From an uncultured Eubacteriales bacterium (GTDB lineage: Bacteria; Bacillota; Clostridia; Oscillospirales; Oscillospiraceae): a stretch of 13,930 bases of DNA. Positions within the stretch are counted from its first letter, which is position 1; each line of letters begins with the position of its first letter. Location: assembly GCA_900545495.1 (NCBI GenBank), contig UQZJ01000027.1, forward strand, positions 1 to 13,930. Direction: 5' to 3'. A model generated the notes under the pieces. The model did no database searches. It worked only from the letters and a program-made list of their open reading frames with translations, and was not told where the DNA came from. The position numbers were made by a program, and so were the translations under genes. Shown here in pieces: positions 6,720 through 13,132 of the stretch.

Positions 6720-6878
6720 CTAAATTTTCCCGTGCGGGCATCTGTCCCGCCGCTGCCGGGCATATTCCAGCAGCGCATTACACGCTGGGCAAAGCGCCTC
6801 ACCCCTTGTCCCATGTACGCCCCGGCAATACCGGCGCACCATGAGGGTAACGGTTTCGATCTCCTCTTCCTTGTTCAA
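6720..6878 (-). pseudogene. truncated nitrous-oxide-stimulated-promoter family gene
   Basis: A TTG at 6878 with AAGGAA 8 bases upstream opens a 52-residue frame beginning LNKEEEIETVTLMVRRYC. It continues with HGTRGEALCPACNALLEYA and ends RDRCPHGKI before TAG at 6720-6722. This matches the first half of the Nos-stimulated promoter (PF11756-type) small cysteine-rich proteins, which normally run to about 100 residues with a second CxxC/HCY segment and a conserved RIRxVMR helix. That second half is missing in all three frames before the next gene, so the gene is truncated by deletion. The first C-P-x-C pair is intact. It is the first gene of the methyltransferase operon, directly after the shared dyad at 6907. 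The biochemical role of the family is unknown. Confidence 0.65.
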
Positions 6879-6906
6879 GCTCCGATTTCCTTTCTGTTTT
6901 ATATGC

Positions 6907-6933
6907 AGTTAGTCACCTCTAACCGCCTGTTAG
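6907..6933 (-). promoter_or_regulatory. second copy of the shared operator-like dyad
   Basis: AGTTAGTCACCTCTAACC at 6907-6924 is the near twin of the dyad at 3763-3780. An overlapping CTAAC-CGCCT-GTTAG dyad spans 6919-6933, giving three half-sites. It lies about 30 bases upstream of the TTG start at 6878, and TATAAA (6898-6903 on the minus strand) could be the -10. A repressor bound here would cover the promoter. The regulator is unknown, and no DtxR-family gene is in the window. Confidence 0.5.
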
Positions 6934-6970
6934 AAGAAAAGGCAGGCCACCTGTATGCAGTCTGCCTTTT
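6934..6970 (-). terminator. intrinsic terminator after ferritin
   Basis: AAAAGGCAG at 6937-6945 pairs perfectly with CTGCCTTTT at 6962-6970. On the minus strand the stem is followed by TTTTCTTC. It lies 33 bases past the ferritin stop and immediately before the next operon's dyad, so it separates the two units. Confidence 0.75.
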
Positions 6971-7002
6971 GTCTGATGCGAAAGCCCGCAGCCGCGCTCG
7001 GC

Positions 7003-7512
7003 TTACAGCACCAGGGAGGGCGCGGTGTAGACCCGTGCCTTCAGCTCGCTGTTGAGCATATATAGCCCCTTGCTGTCTCCGCCGAACAGCTCCATCTTGG
7101 TGATAAGGTCGGCGGCGTTCTTCTCCTCCTCACCCTGCTCCTTAATGAACCAGTCCAGCATCTGCATGGCGCGGAAGTCCCTGGCCTCGTACGCGGCGGC
7201 GTAGATGGCGTCGATGCTGGCGGTGACCAGCTTCTCATGCGCCAGCGCCTTTTTCAGCGGGGTCATGTGGTCGCCCCGTTCCCACTCCGGCCTTGCGATG
7301 GCCTCAAAGGTGACGCCCTCGCCGTTATTCTGCAAATACTGATAAAACAGCATGGCGTGATCCCGCTCCTCCTGCGCCTGCACCCGGTACCAGTTCTCAA
7401 AGCCGTCTAAGCCCACGGAGGCGTAGTAGTTGGCGAAATCAAGATACAGATAGGCGGAGTAGAACTCCTTGTTGATCTGCTCGTTGAGCAGCTTAGATAC
7501 GTTAGCGTTCAT
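7003..7512 (-). CDS. ftnA: non-haem bacterial ferritin
   Basis: This 169-residue four-helix ferritin assembles into 24-subunit shells that oxidise Fe2+ and store Fe3+ in the cytoplasm. All six ferroxidase ligands of FtnA-type ferritins are present at the expected spacing: E16, E49, H52 (in EERDH), E93, Q126 and E129. There is no haem-binding Met pattern of bacterioferritin. The ATG at 7512 (MNANVSKLL) is the family start. The longer open frame upstream is the shadow of the regulator gene. GGAGGAG lies 7 bases before it. The start lies inside the last codons of the PerR-like gene (11-base overlap), so the two are translationally coupled. The pair is transcribed from the promoter at 7945-7972 and ends at the hairpin 6934-6970. 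The overlap implies that iron storage is set by the metal or peroxide state sensed by the regulator. Confidence 0.95.
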   Translation of the reverse strand: MNANVSKLLNEQINKEFYSAYLYLDFANYYASVGLDGFENWYRVQAQEERDHAMLFYQYLQNNGEGVTFEAIARPEWERGDHMTPLKKALAHEKLVTASIDAIYAAAYEARDFRAMQMLDWFIKEQGEEEKNAADLITKMELFGGDSKGLYMLNSELKARVYTAPSLVL

Positions 7513-7900
7513 GGTGCTTCTCCTCCATAATGTTGTCTTTTTCCTGCTCCCGGCAAGCGGGGCAGATATACCGGATCCTGAGGTCGTAGGAGAGGATCTC
7601 CTGCCCCAGCGCCTCCCGGATCCGCTCCTGCATATCCGGCAATCGGACATCCGTGATTTTCCCGCACCGGCTGCAAATCAGGTGATCGTGCCGTTCCGTC
7701 CGGTCGTACCGGTCCGGCGAACCCGGCTCGGTGATGCGGAGCAAAAGCCCCTCCTCCGCCAAACCGTTCAGGTGCTTATATACCGTACCCAGAGCAATGC
7801 TGGGGTGCTCCTTTTTCATCTCCAGGAACACCTGCTCCGCCGTGGGATGCCGCTGCAGCTCCGTGACGGCGGCCAATATCTCCTCTGCGTATTTCGGCAT
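7502..7900 (-). CDS. perR: Fur-family transcriptional regulator, PerR-like
   Basis: This 132-residue winged-helix metalloregulator has HPTAEQVF at 18-25 and the recognition helix region GTVYKHLNGLAEEGLL at 38-53. Two CxxC zinc pairs (C76/C79 and C113/C116) form the structural site. All five residues that bind the regulatory metal in Bacillus PerR align: H18, D66 (in RYD), H71, H73 and D84. The Asp at position 66, where Fur usually has Glu, favours a PerR-type peroxide sensor. The N-terminus is about 17 residues shorter than Bacillus PerR and lacks the usual ITPQR segment. The ATG at 7900 is chosen for its GGAGGAA site. An in-frame TTG at 7915 would add five residues but lies within that site. 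It overlaps the ferritin gene and sits beneath an operator-like dyad, so autoregulation is likely. Peroxide sensing is inferred from the ligand set. Confidence 0.88.
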   Translation of the reverse strand: MPKYAEEILAAVTELQRHPTAEQVFLEMKKEHPSIALGTVYKHLNGLAEEGLLLRITEPGSPDRYDRTERHDHLICSRCGKITDVRLPDMQERIREALGQEILSYDLRIRYICPACREQEKDNIMEEKHHER

Positions 7901-7913
7901 ACTGCATTCCTCC

Positions 7914-7942
7914 AAAACAAGAACTATTCTTATTCTTGTTTT
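7914..7942 (-). promoter_or_regulatory. operator-like dyad of the PerR-like/ferritin operon
   Basis: AAAACAAGAA (7914-7923) and TTCTTGTTTT (7933-7942) are perfect 10-bp arms. A third half-site TTCTT at 7927-7931 makes a nested AAGAA-CTA-TTCTT palindrome. The dyad begins just downstream of the -10 and runs to the ribosome binding site, where a bound repressor would block transcription. It does not match the Bacillus PerR box (TTATAAT-N-ATTATAA), so the binding specificity may differ. Confidence 0.65.
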
Positions 7943-7944
7943 CC

Positions 7945-7972
7945 ATTATACGCATATTCATCCTGTTGTCAA
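7945..7972 (-). promoter_or_regulatory. consensus promoter of the PerR-like/ferritin operon
   Basis: On the minus strand TTGACA (7967-7972) and TATAAT (7945-7950) match the sigma-A consensus perfectly with a 16-base spacer. It fires away from the Rrf2 promoter. The two -35 elements are 40 bases apart, with a TTCCGC/GCGGAA stem (7987-8008) between them. Confidence 0.85.
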
Positions 7973-8012
7973 CAGCTATGGAGGGCTTCCGCTGAAAAAT
8001 TGGCGGAAAAGC

Positions 8013-8041
8013 TTGACACGCCGAACTGTATCTGTTATAGT
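8013..8041 (+). promoter_or_regulatory. extended -10 promoter of the Rrf2/thioredoxin operon
   Basis: TTGACA at 8013-8018 and TATAGT at 8036-8041 have a 17-base spacer. TG at 8033-8034 makes an extended -10. The Rrf2 start codon is 53 bases downstream. Confidence 0.85.
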
Positions 8042-8056
8042 CACAGTAGAAACTGT
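8025..8056 (+). promoter_or_regulatory. operator-like dyads over the Rrf2 promoter
   Basis: ACTGT (8025-8029), ACAGT (8043-8047) and ACTGT (8052-8056) form two overlapping dyads. The tighter one is ACAGT-AGAA-ACTGT, 14 bases and perfect. They flank the -10 and the start point, the usual place for autorepression by an Rrf2 regulator. Confidence 0.55.
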
Positions 8057-8094
8057 ACTTGCCACAAGCACAGATTATCGTAGGAGGGATAACC

Positions 8095-8511
8095 ATGGAC
8101 AGTTCCTTTAATCTGGCCGTTCACGCGCTGGTCTGCCTGAGCCACAGCAGGCGCTCCCTCAGCAGTGAGGCGCTGGCGGAGAACATCTGCACCAACCCCA
8201 CCCGCGTCCGCCGCGTGCTGGCGGGGCTGAAAAAGGCGGGAATGGTGGAGACCCGGGAGGGCTTGGACGGCGGCTACCGTCTCTGCGCCGACCCCGCATG
8301 CCTTACTCTCCGGCAGGTGGCGGAGGCGGTAAACACCCGCTTTGTGGACTGCGCGTGGCACAGCGGCGACATTGACCGGGACTGCGCCATCTGCTCCGGT
8401 ATGGCAGGCGTGATGGACGAGCTCTATCGGAACATGAACGAGCAGTGCGCCGCCTATCTCTCGCACATTACCATCACAGATATTGAAACACAGCTTTTTA
8501 CACAGAAATAG
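8095..8511 (+). CDS. Rrf2 family transcriptional regulator
   Basis: This 138-residue regulator has a winged helix-turn-helix over residues 5-65, including ALAENICTNPTRVRRVLAGL and the wing GLDGGYRL. Three cysteines sit in the segment that binds an iron-sulfur cluster in IscR and NsrR: C86, C97 and C100. The spacing (x10, x2) differs from IscR (x5, x5). It could therefore bind a cluster or act by thiol oxidation. The ATG at 8095 follows AGGAGGG at the right distance. The in-frame TTG at 8059 lies upstream of that site and is not used. The gene leads an operon with thioredoxin, thioredoxin reductase and a ClbS/DfsB-family gene, so it probably represses thiol-redox genes until oxidised. The dyads over its promoter support autoregulation. 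The signal it senses is inferred. Confidence 0.9.
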   Translation: MDSSFNLAVHALVCLSHSRRSLSSEALAENICTNPTRVRRVLAGLKKAGMVETREGLDGGYRLCADPACLTLRQVAEAVNTRFVDCAWHSGDIDRDCAICSGMAGVMDELYRNMNEQCAAYLSHITITDIETQLFTQK

Positions 8512-8520
8512 GAGGATTTT

Positions 8521-8844
8521 ATGATGCTTACCATTACGACCAACAGCTTCGAAAACGACGTTCTCCGCGCGGACAAGCCCGTGCTGGTGGATTTCTGGGC
8601 ACAGTGGTGCCCCTACTGCCGCCGTATTGCCCCGGCCTTCGACAAGGTGGGTGAGCAGTACGCAGACACGCTTATCGCCGGCAAGATCAACTACGACGAG
8701 GAGCCGCAGCTGATTCAGCGCTTCGGCATCGACACCATCCCCACGCTGCTGCTCTTTAAGAACGGCGAGGTGATCGGCTCTGTGGTGGCTCCCGGCTCCA
8801 AGGCGGCCATCGAAGCATTTATCAAGGAAGCGCTTTCTCAGTAA
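8521..8844 (+). CDS. trxA: thioredoxin with a CPYC active site
   Basis: This 107-residue thioredoxin is a cytoplasmic protein disulfide reductant. The active site WCPYC (29-33) has Pro-Tyr between the cysteines, the glutaredoxin dipeptide, in place of the classic Gly-Pro. That usually shifts the redox potential upward. The conserved FWAQWC context, the cis-proline loop TIPT (P74) and the buried Asp (D24 in VDFWA) are present, so the fold is thioredoxin. AGGAGG overlaps the stop codon of the Rrf2 gene. The two adjacent ATG codons (8521, 8524) are both usable, the second having the better spacing. It is followed 10 bases later by its likely reductase, thioredoxin reductase. Partners beyond that are unknown. 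Confidence 0.93.
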   Translation: MMLTITTNSFENDVLRADKPVLVDFWAQWCPYCRRIAPAFDKVGEQYADTLIAGKINYDEEPQLIQRFGIDTIPTLLLFKNGEVIGSVVAPGSKAAIEAFIKEALSQ

Positions 8845-8854
8845 GGAAACGGCC

Positions 8855-9778
8855 ATGGAAAAAATCTACGATATGATCATCATCGGCGGCGGCCCTGCCG
8901 GATACACCGCCGCCCTGTACGCCGCCCGTGCCGGGCTTTCCACGTTGGTGCTGGAAAAGCTCTCCGCCGGCGGGCAGATGGCGCTGACGGAGCAGATCGA
9001 CAACTATCCCGGCTTCGAGGGCGGCATCGATGGCTTTACGCTGGGCGAAAAAATGCAGCAGAGCGCCGAGCGCTTCGGCGCGGTGACGGAGCTGGCGGAG
9101 GTGTATAAGGCCAGCCTTTCCGGGAGAATTAAGACGCTGGACACCAGCGAGGGCGTCTTTCAGAGCCGCACGGTGGTCATCGCCACCGGTGCGACACCCC
9201 GCCCCTTGGGCATTCCCGGCGAGGAGGCACTCGTCGGCAAGGGCGTTCACTACTGCGCCGCCTGCGACGGCGCGCCCTATCGGGGCAAGACCGTGGCGGT
9301 GGTGGGCGGCGGCAACTCTGCCGCGGCAGACGCACTTGCCCTGTCCCGTATTGCAAAAAAGGTCTACCTCATTCACCGCCGGGACAGCTTGCGGGCTACG
9401 AAGGTCTATCATGAGCCGTTGATGAGCGCGCCCAACGTAGAATTTTGCTGGAACAGCACCGTTTCCGCTCTGCTGCACGACAGCCGCCTGACGGGGCTTC
9501 GGCTAAAAGATGTCAACACCGACGCGGAACATGACCTTGCCTGCGACGGCGTGTTCATCAGTGTGGGACGTGCCCCGGCGACGAAGCTGTTCCGACGCGA
9601 GCTGGCGCTGGACAAATCCGGCTACATCATCGCGGATGAATCCACCCGCACCAGCCTCCCCGGCGTGTTCGCCGCAGGCGACGTGCGCACCAAGGCGCTG
9701 CGGCAGGTGGTCACCGCCGTATCGGACGGCGCGGTGGCTGTCCACTACGCGGAGGAATATCTGGCGGAGAACCGGTAA
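8855..9778 (+). CDS. trxB: thioredoxin-disulfide reductase
   Basis: This 307-residue enzyme moves electrons from NADPH through FAD to the thioredoxin encoded just upstream. FAD-binding GGGPAG is at 11-16. The redox-active pair is C134/C137 in CAACDG. The NAD(P)-binding loop GGGNSA is at 151-156, and HRRDSLRA at 174-181 carries the arginines that select NADPH over NADH. The C-terminal FAD motif is AAGDVRTKALRQV. The length is normal for the low-molecular-weight bacterial class. The ATG at 8855 has AAGGAA 7 bases upstream, and the gene starts 10 bases after the trxA stop, so the two are co-transcribed. Some clostridial relatives use ferredoxin instead of NADPH, but the intact HRRD/R signature argues for NADPH here. 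Confidence 0.95.
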   Translation: MEKIYDMIIIGGGPAGYTAALYAARAGLSTLVLEKLSAGGQMALTEQIDNYPGFEGGIDGFTLGEKMQQSAERFGAVTELAEVYKASLSGRIKTLDTSEGVFQSRTVVIATGATPRPLGIPGEEALVGKGVHYCAACDGAPYRGKTVAVVGGGNSAAADALALSRIAKKVYLIHRRDSLRATKVYHEPLMSAPNVEFCWNSTVSALLHDSRLTGLRLKDVNTDAEHDLACDGVFISVGRAPATKLFRRELALDKSGYIIADESTRTSLPGVFAAGDVRTKALRQVVTAVSDGAVAVHYAEEYLAENR

Positions 9779-9789
9779 AGGAGACTGTC

Positions 9790-10308
9790 TTGAGAACATA
9801 CAGGGATAAAGAGGATCTCAAAAACGAGATCCGTCAGAGCTTTGAAAAGTACATTTCCGAGTTTGATACGATCCCGGAAGCCCTGAAGGATAAAAGAGTA
9901 CCCGGTGTGGACAGGACACCGGCAGAGAATCTTGCATATCAGGCGGGATGGACAACGCTGCTTTTGAGCTGGGAGGCTGACGAGAAGCGCGGAATGGACG
10001 TGAAAACACCGTCGGAGCTGTTCAAGTGGAACCAGTTGGGCGGCCTGTATCAATGGTTTACGGACACCTACGCCCATTTGTCCTTGGCGGAATTGAAGGG
10101 CAAATTAAATGAAAATATCGCCGCGATCCAGATCATGATCGATTCCATGAGCGAGGATGAGCTGTTCCAGCCGCACATGAGAAGGTGGGCGGATGACGCC
10201 ACCAAAACAGCGGTATGGGAGGTTTACAAGTTCATCCATGTCAACACCGTCGCACCCTTCGGAACGTTTCGGACGAAAATCAGGAAATGGAAAAAGGCAG
10301 CGCTGTAA
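9790..10308 (+). CDS. ClbS/DfsB family four-helix protein (DUF1706)
   Basis: This 172-residue, mostly helical cytoplasmic protein begins RTYRDKEDLKNEI and contains the family's W-x(5)-LLSWEADE segment and the FKWNQLGGLYQWFTD block. It then has EDELFQPHMRRW and a final helix with FIHVNTVAPFGTFRTKIRKW. The family includes ClbS, the colibactin-resistance hydrolase that opens a cyclopropane, but most members are uncharacterised. They share the DinB-like bundle used by thiol- and metal-dependent enzymes. The start is TTG at 9790, because AAAGGAG directly follows the trxB stop with 8-base spacing and no ATG lies nearby. It is the last gene of the Rrf2 operon, before a strong terminator. A role in detoxifying an electrophile alongside thioredoxin is inference from position only. 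Confidence 0.82.
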   Translation: MRTYRDKEDLKNEIRQSFEKYISEFDTIPEALKDKRVPGVDRTPAENLAYQAGWTTLLLSWEADEKRGMDVKTPSELFKWNQLGGLYQWFTDTYAHLSLAELKGKLNENIAAIQIMIDSMSEDELFQPHMRRWADDATKTAVWEVYKFIHVNTVAPFGTFRTKIRKWKKAAL

Positions 10309-10327
10309 ATTGCAAGGAAGTGCAGCA

Positions 10328-10366
10328 AAAAGCGCAGCCGCAGATGTTCTCTGCGGCTGCGCTTTT
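10328..10366. terminator. strong bidirectional intrinsic terminator
   Basis: Positions 10328-10343 pair perfectly over 16 bp with 10351-10366 around ATGTTCT. The arm AAAAGCGCAGCCGCAG gives a T-run on either strand. It separates the plus-strand thioredoxin operon from the convergent flavodiiron gene. The 134 bases to 10500 hold only a small GGCTGG/CCAGCC stem (about 10448-10465). Confidence 0.92.
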
Positions 10367-10500
10367 ATCCATTCTCAAGGCTTCAGCCTCACGCAGCACC
10401 ATACTGCCGTCTAAATCAGCAGCGCCGTTTCACTTTTGAGGCATCGGGCGGCTGGACGAAGCCAGCCTCGGCGCGGGGATACCGTCCGGTCTCCCGCCGC

Positions 10501-11682
10501 TTACTCCGCGCAGAGTTCCGCCACCAGAGCATCCATCTGTGCCTCACTGGTTTGGTTCAATGCGCCGCGCAGCGATACCTCCGTTTCGCACAGTCGGATA
10601 TCCTTCATGTCCTCCAGCTTGGCGCGCATCAGCCGTGCGGCGGCGGGCGCCCAGGATCCATTTTCCATCAAGCCGACCCGGCGGCTCCGAAAGCCCTTGG
10701 CCTGCAAATGCTCCAAAAAGGCCTTCATGGGTGGAAACAGCCCTCCGTCATAGGTGGAGCATGCCAATACCAGCTTCCCGCAGTAAAATGCGCTGGTCAC
10801 GGCATAGGAGAGGTCTGTCACCGTCAAATCGCACAAGGTAACTCGCACGCCTTTTCCCTCCAGCTTACCCCTTAGGATCTCCGACGCACGGGCGGTGTTT
10901 CCGTGGATGGACGCTTGCGCGATCAGTATGCTCTCCGGTTCCTCCGGCTTCCACTGTGACCACAGGTCATAAAGCCGCAGATACTCCTCCAATCCCTCTG
11001 TGAGCATCGGGCCATGGAGCGGGCAGATCGTTTTGATCTCCAGCGCGGAGACCTTTTTCAACAGAGCCTGCACCTGCGCGCCGTATTTGCCGACGATATT
11101 GTAATAATACCGCCGCGCCTGCGGCGCCCACGGGGCGCGGACAGTCCGCTCCAGTGCGCCGAAGCGGCCAAAGGCATCCGCTGAAAACAGGATCTTTTCC
11201 GTTTCCTCATACGCTGTCATTACCTCCGGCCAGTGTACCATCGGCGCCAGCAAAAAGCGCAGCCGGTGCATACCCAAGGAAAGCGTATCTCCTTCGCCAA
11301 CCTCCAGCATACGGTCCTCTGTCAGCGCACCTGTGCCGAAAAACTGCTTGATCATGGTAAATGTTTTCGCATTTCCCACGAGCTTCATCTCCGGGTGCCT
11401 TTGCGCCAGATGCATGAGGCTGCCGGAATGATCCGGCTCCATGTGTGTGACCACAAGATAGTCGGGGCTGCGCCCCTCCAACACCTGCGCCACATCGGAA
11501 ATCCAATCCTCCGCCGCCCGTGCGTCCACGCTGTCCATCACAGCGATCTTCTCATCCAAAATGACGTAGGAGTTGTAGCTCACCCCCATAGGCTGGACGG
11601 GGTACTGGTTTTCAAAGAGTGCCAATGTGTTATCATCCGCCCCTACATAGCGGATCGCATCCGTTACCGTTCGGATGGCCAT
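10501..11682 (-). CDS. fprA: flavodiiron protein 1 (FprA family A-type flavoprotein)
   Basis: This 393-residue soluble flavodiiron protein reduces O2 to water and/or NO to N2O with electrons usually supplied by rubredoxin. The N-terminal metallo-beta-lactamase-like domain carries all diiron ligands: H80, E82 and D84 in HMEPDH, H150 in MVHWPE, D169 in SADAFG and H223 in CPLHGP. From about residue 252 a flavodoxin domain follows, with its FMN loop at ASIHGNTA. The C-terminus stops after the flavodoxin fold with no added rubredoxin or flavin reductase domain, so this is class A. The ATG at 11682 has AGGAGGTG 8 bases before it. The upstream in-frame codons to 11721 are not part of the family. It follows flavodiiron protein 2 but is separated by a terminator, so it may have its own promoter, which I could not identify. 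Confidence 0.94.
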   Translation of the reverse strand: MAIRTVTDAIRYVGADDNTLALFENQYPVQPMGVSYNSYVILDEKIAVMDSVDARAAEDWISDVAQVLEGRSPDYLVVTHMEPDHSGSLMHLAQRHPEMKLVGNAKTFTMIKQFFGTGALTEDRMLEVGEGDTLSLGMHRLRFLLAPMVHWPEVMTAYEETEKILFSADAFGRFGALERTVRAPWAPQARRYYYNIVGKYGAQVQALLKKVSALEIKTICPLHGPMLTEGLEEYLRLYDLWSQWKPEEPESILIAQASIHGNTARASEILRGKLEGKGVRVTLCDLTVTDLSYAVTSAFYCGKLVLACSTYDGGLFPPMKAFLEHLQAKGFRSRRVGLMENGSWAPAAARLMRAKLEDMKDIRLCETEVSLRGALNQTSEAQMDALVAELCAE

Positions 11683-11780
11683 CGGAAAAACACCTCCTGA
11701 TTTTCTGTTTTGAACCGGCATTAGCCTGTTTTCCGAAACTCGTTTTGTTGCGTTCTGACTTGCTTTGCTGTGCCTCCTTT

Positions 11781-11819
11781 AAAAAGGGCGGACAAGCGCG
11801 GGATCGTGCTTGTCCGCCC
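11781..11819 (-). terminator. intrinsic terminator between the two flavodiiron genes
   Basis: GGGCGGACAAGC (11786-11797) pairs perfectly with 11808-11819. On the minus strand the stem is followed by TTTTT (11785-11781). It lies 84 bases after the stop of flavodiiron protein 2 and about 100 bases before the start of flavodiiron protein 1. Between it and that start I see no clear -35/-10 pair. Confidence 0.85.
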
Positions 11820-11902
11820 CATCTCGCGGAATACGGTCTCCCCGGCAGGGAGGCGGCAGAGCCTTCCGGCAGCCTATTTCTTTCTTCCGCTCCCCGCGCC
11901 GG

Positions 11903-13114
11903 TCACTGCACAGACTCCAAAATCGCGTCCGCCAGCGTTTCCAGCTCAACGGCCTTGTCCTCCCCCAGCGAGGAGGCGAGACTGAGCCGCTCGTTGAGCA
12001 CCGTCATGTTCTTCAGCTCGTCGTTGACGAATTTTTGCATGAGGTCGCCGGACTTCACCGCCCATGAGCCGTTTTCAATGAGGGCGAAGGTGCGATTTTG
12101 CAGGTTCAGTGCCTTCATGTCCATAAGGAAGTCGTGCATGGCGGGGTAGATGCCCAGATTGTAGGTCACCGAGGCCAGCACGATGTGGCTGTACTTGAAC
12201 GCCTCGGAGATCAGCTGGGACACGTGGGTGGAGGACACATCGTACAGTGCCACACGGCTCATGCCCTTGTCGCAGAGCCTTGCCGCAAGTGCCTGCGCCG
12301 CGTTCTCCGTGTTGCCGTACATGGAGGCGTAGACGATCAGCACGCCCTTTTCCTCCGGCGCGTACCGGCTCCATGTGTCGTACTTCCCGATGAACCAGCC
12401 CAGATTCTCCCGCCACACCGGGCCGTGGAGGGGGCAGATATACTTGATCTGATCCAGGATCCCACCGGCCTTTTTCAGCAGGAGCTGGATGTGGGGGCCG
12501 TACTTGCCCACAATGTTGGTAAGATAGCGGCGGGCATCGTCCAGCCAGTCCCGCTCAAAGTCCACCTCATCGGCAAACAGCTTGCCGTCCAGCGCGCCGA
12601 AGGTGCCGAAGGCGTCGGCGGAGAACAGCACGCCGTCAGTGAGGTCGAAGGTCACCATGGCCTCCGGCCAATGCACCATAGGCGCGCCCACAAAGGTGAC
12701 GGTGTGCTGGCCGAAGGAGAAGGTGTCCCCCTCCTTCACCTCGATGCACTCGTGGTCGTCCACATGGAAGCCGAACTGCCGCATGAGCATGAAGGCTTTT
12801 TCGTTGGAAATGACCTTCACCTTGGGGTGCCGCAGCAGGATCTCCTCGATACAGGCGGCGTGATCCGGCTCCAGGTGGTTGATGAGCAGATAGTCCAGCT
12901 CCCGCCCGTTCAGGACGTGGTTCAGGTTCTCCAGCAGCTGGCGGCAGGCGGACCAGTCCACGGTGTCGAACAGCACCGTTTTCTCGTCCAGCAGACAGTA
13001 GGCGTTGTAGCTGACGCCGCGGGGAATGGGGAAGCAGTTTTCAAACAGGGCAAGGCGGTGGTCGTTGGCGCCCACCCAGTAGAGGTCGCTGGTCACATTA
13101 CGCACGCAATACAT
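11903..13114 (-). CDS. flavodiiron protein 2 (FprA family A-type flavoprotein)
   Basis: This is a 403-residue class A flavodiiron protein. Diiron ligands are H80, E82 and D84 in HLEPDH, H148 in MVHWPE, D167 in SADAFG and H230 in CPLHGP. The flavodoxin domain begins near 256, with its FMN loop at ASMYGNTE. It aligns along its length with flavodiiron protein 1 but is clearly divergent, so the pair is an older duplication or two separate acquisitions. The ATG at 13114 has GGGAGGG 8 bases upstream and lies 18 bases after the stop of the EtfA-rubredoxin gene. The two are thus in one operon, which places the electron donor and the oxygen-reducing enzyme together. NO versus O2 preference cannot be told from these residues. 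Confidence 0.94.
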   Translation of the reverse strand: MYCVRNVTSDLYWVGANDHRLALFENCFPIPRGVSYNAYCLLDEKTVLFDTVDWSACRQLLENLNHVLNGRELDYLLINHLEPDHAACIEEILLRHPKVKVISNEKAFMLMRQFGFHVDDHECIEVKEGDTFSFGQHTVTFVGAPMVHWPEAMVTFDLTDGVLFSADAFGTFGALDGKLFADEVDFERDWLDDARRYLTNIVGKYGPHIQLLLKKAGGILDQIKYICPLHGPVWRENLGWFIGKYDTWSRYAPEEKGVLIVYASMYGNTENAAQALAARLCDKGMSRVALYDVSSTHVSQLISEAFKYSHIVLASVTYNLGIYPAMHDFLMDMKALNLQNRTFALIENGSWAVKSGDLMQKFVNDELKNMTVLNERLSLASSLGEDKAVELETLADAILESVQ

Positions 13115-13132
13115 ATCTCATACCCTCCCGGC

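Noticed and set aside
7513..7650. 46-residue N-terminal extension of ferritin
   Set aside because: The extra residues are the out-of-frame translation of the PerR-like gene. The family start MNANVSKLL and a good ribosome binding site are at 7512.
8041..8856. 271-codon minus-strand frame opposite Rrf2 and thioredoxin
   Set aside because: The plus-strand genes have clear domains, promoters and ribosome binding sites. This frame is their shadow.
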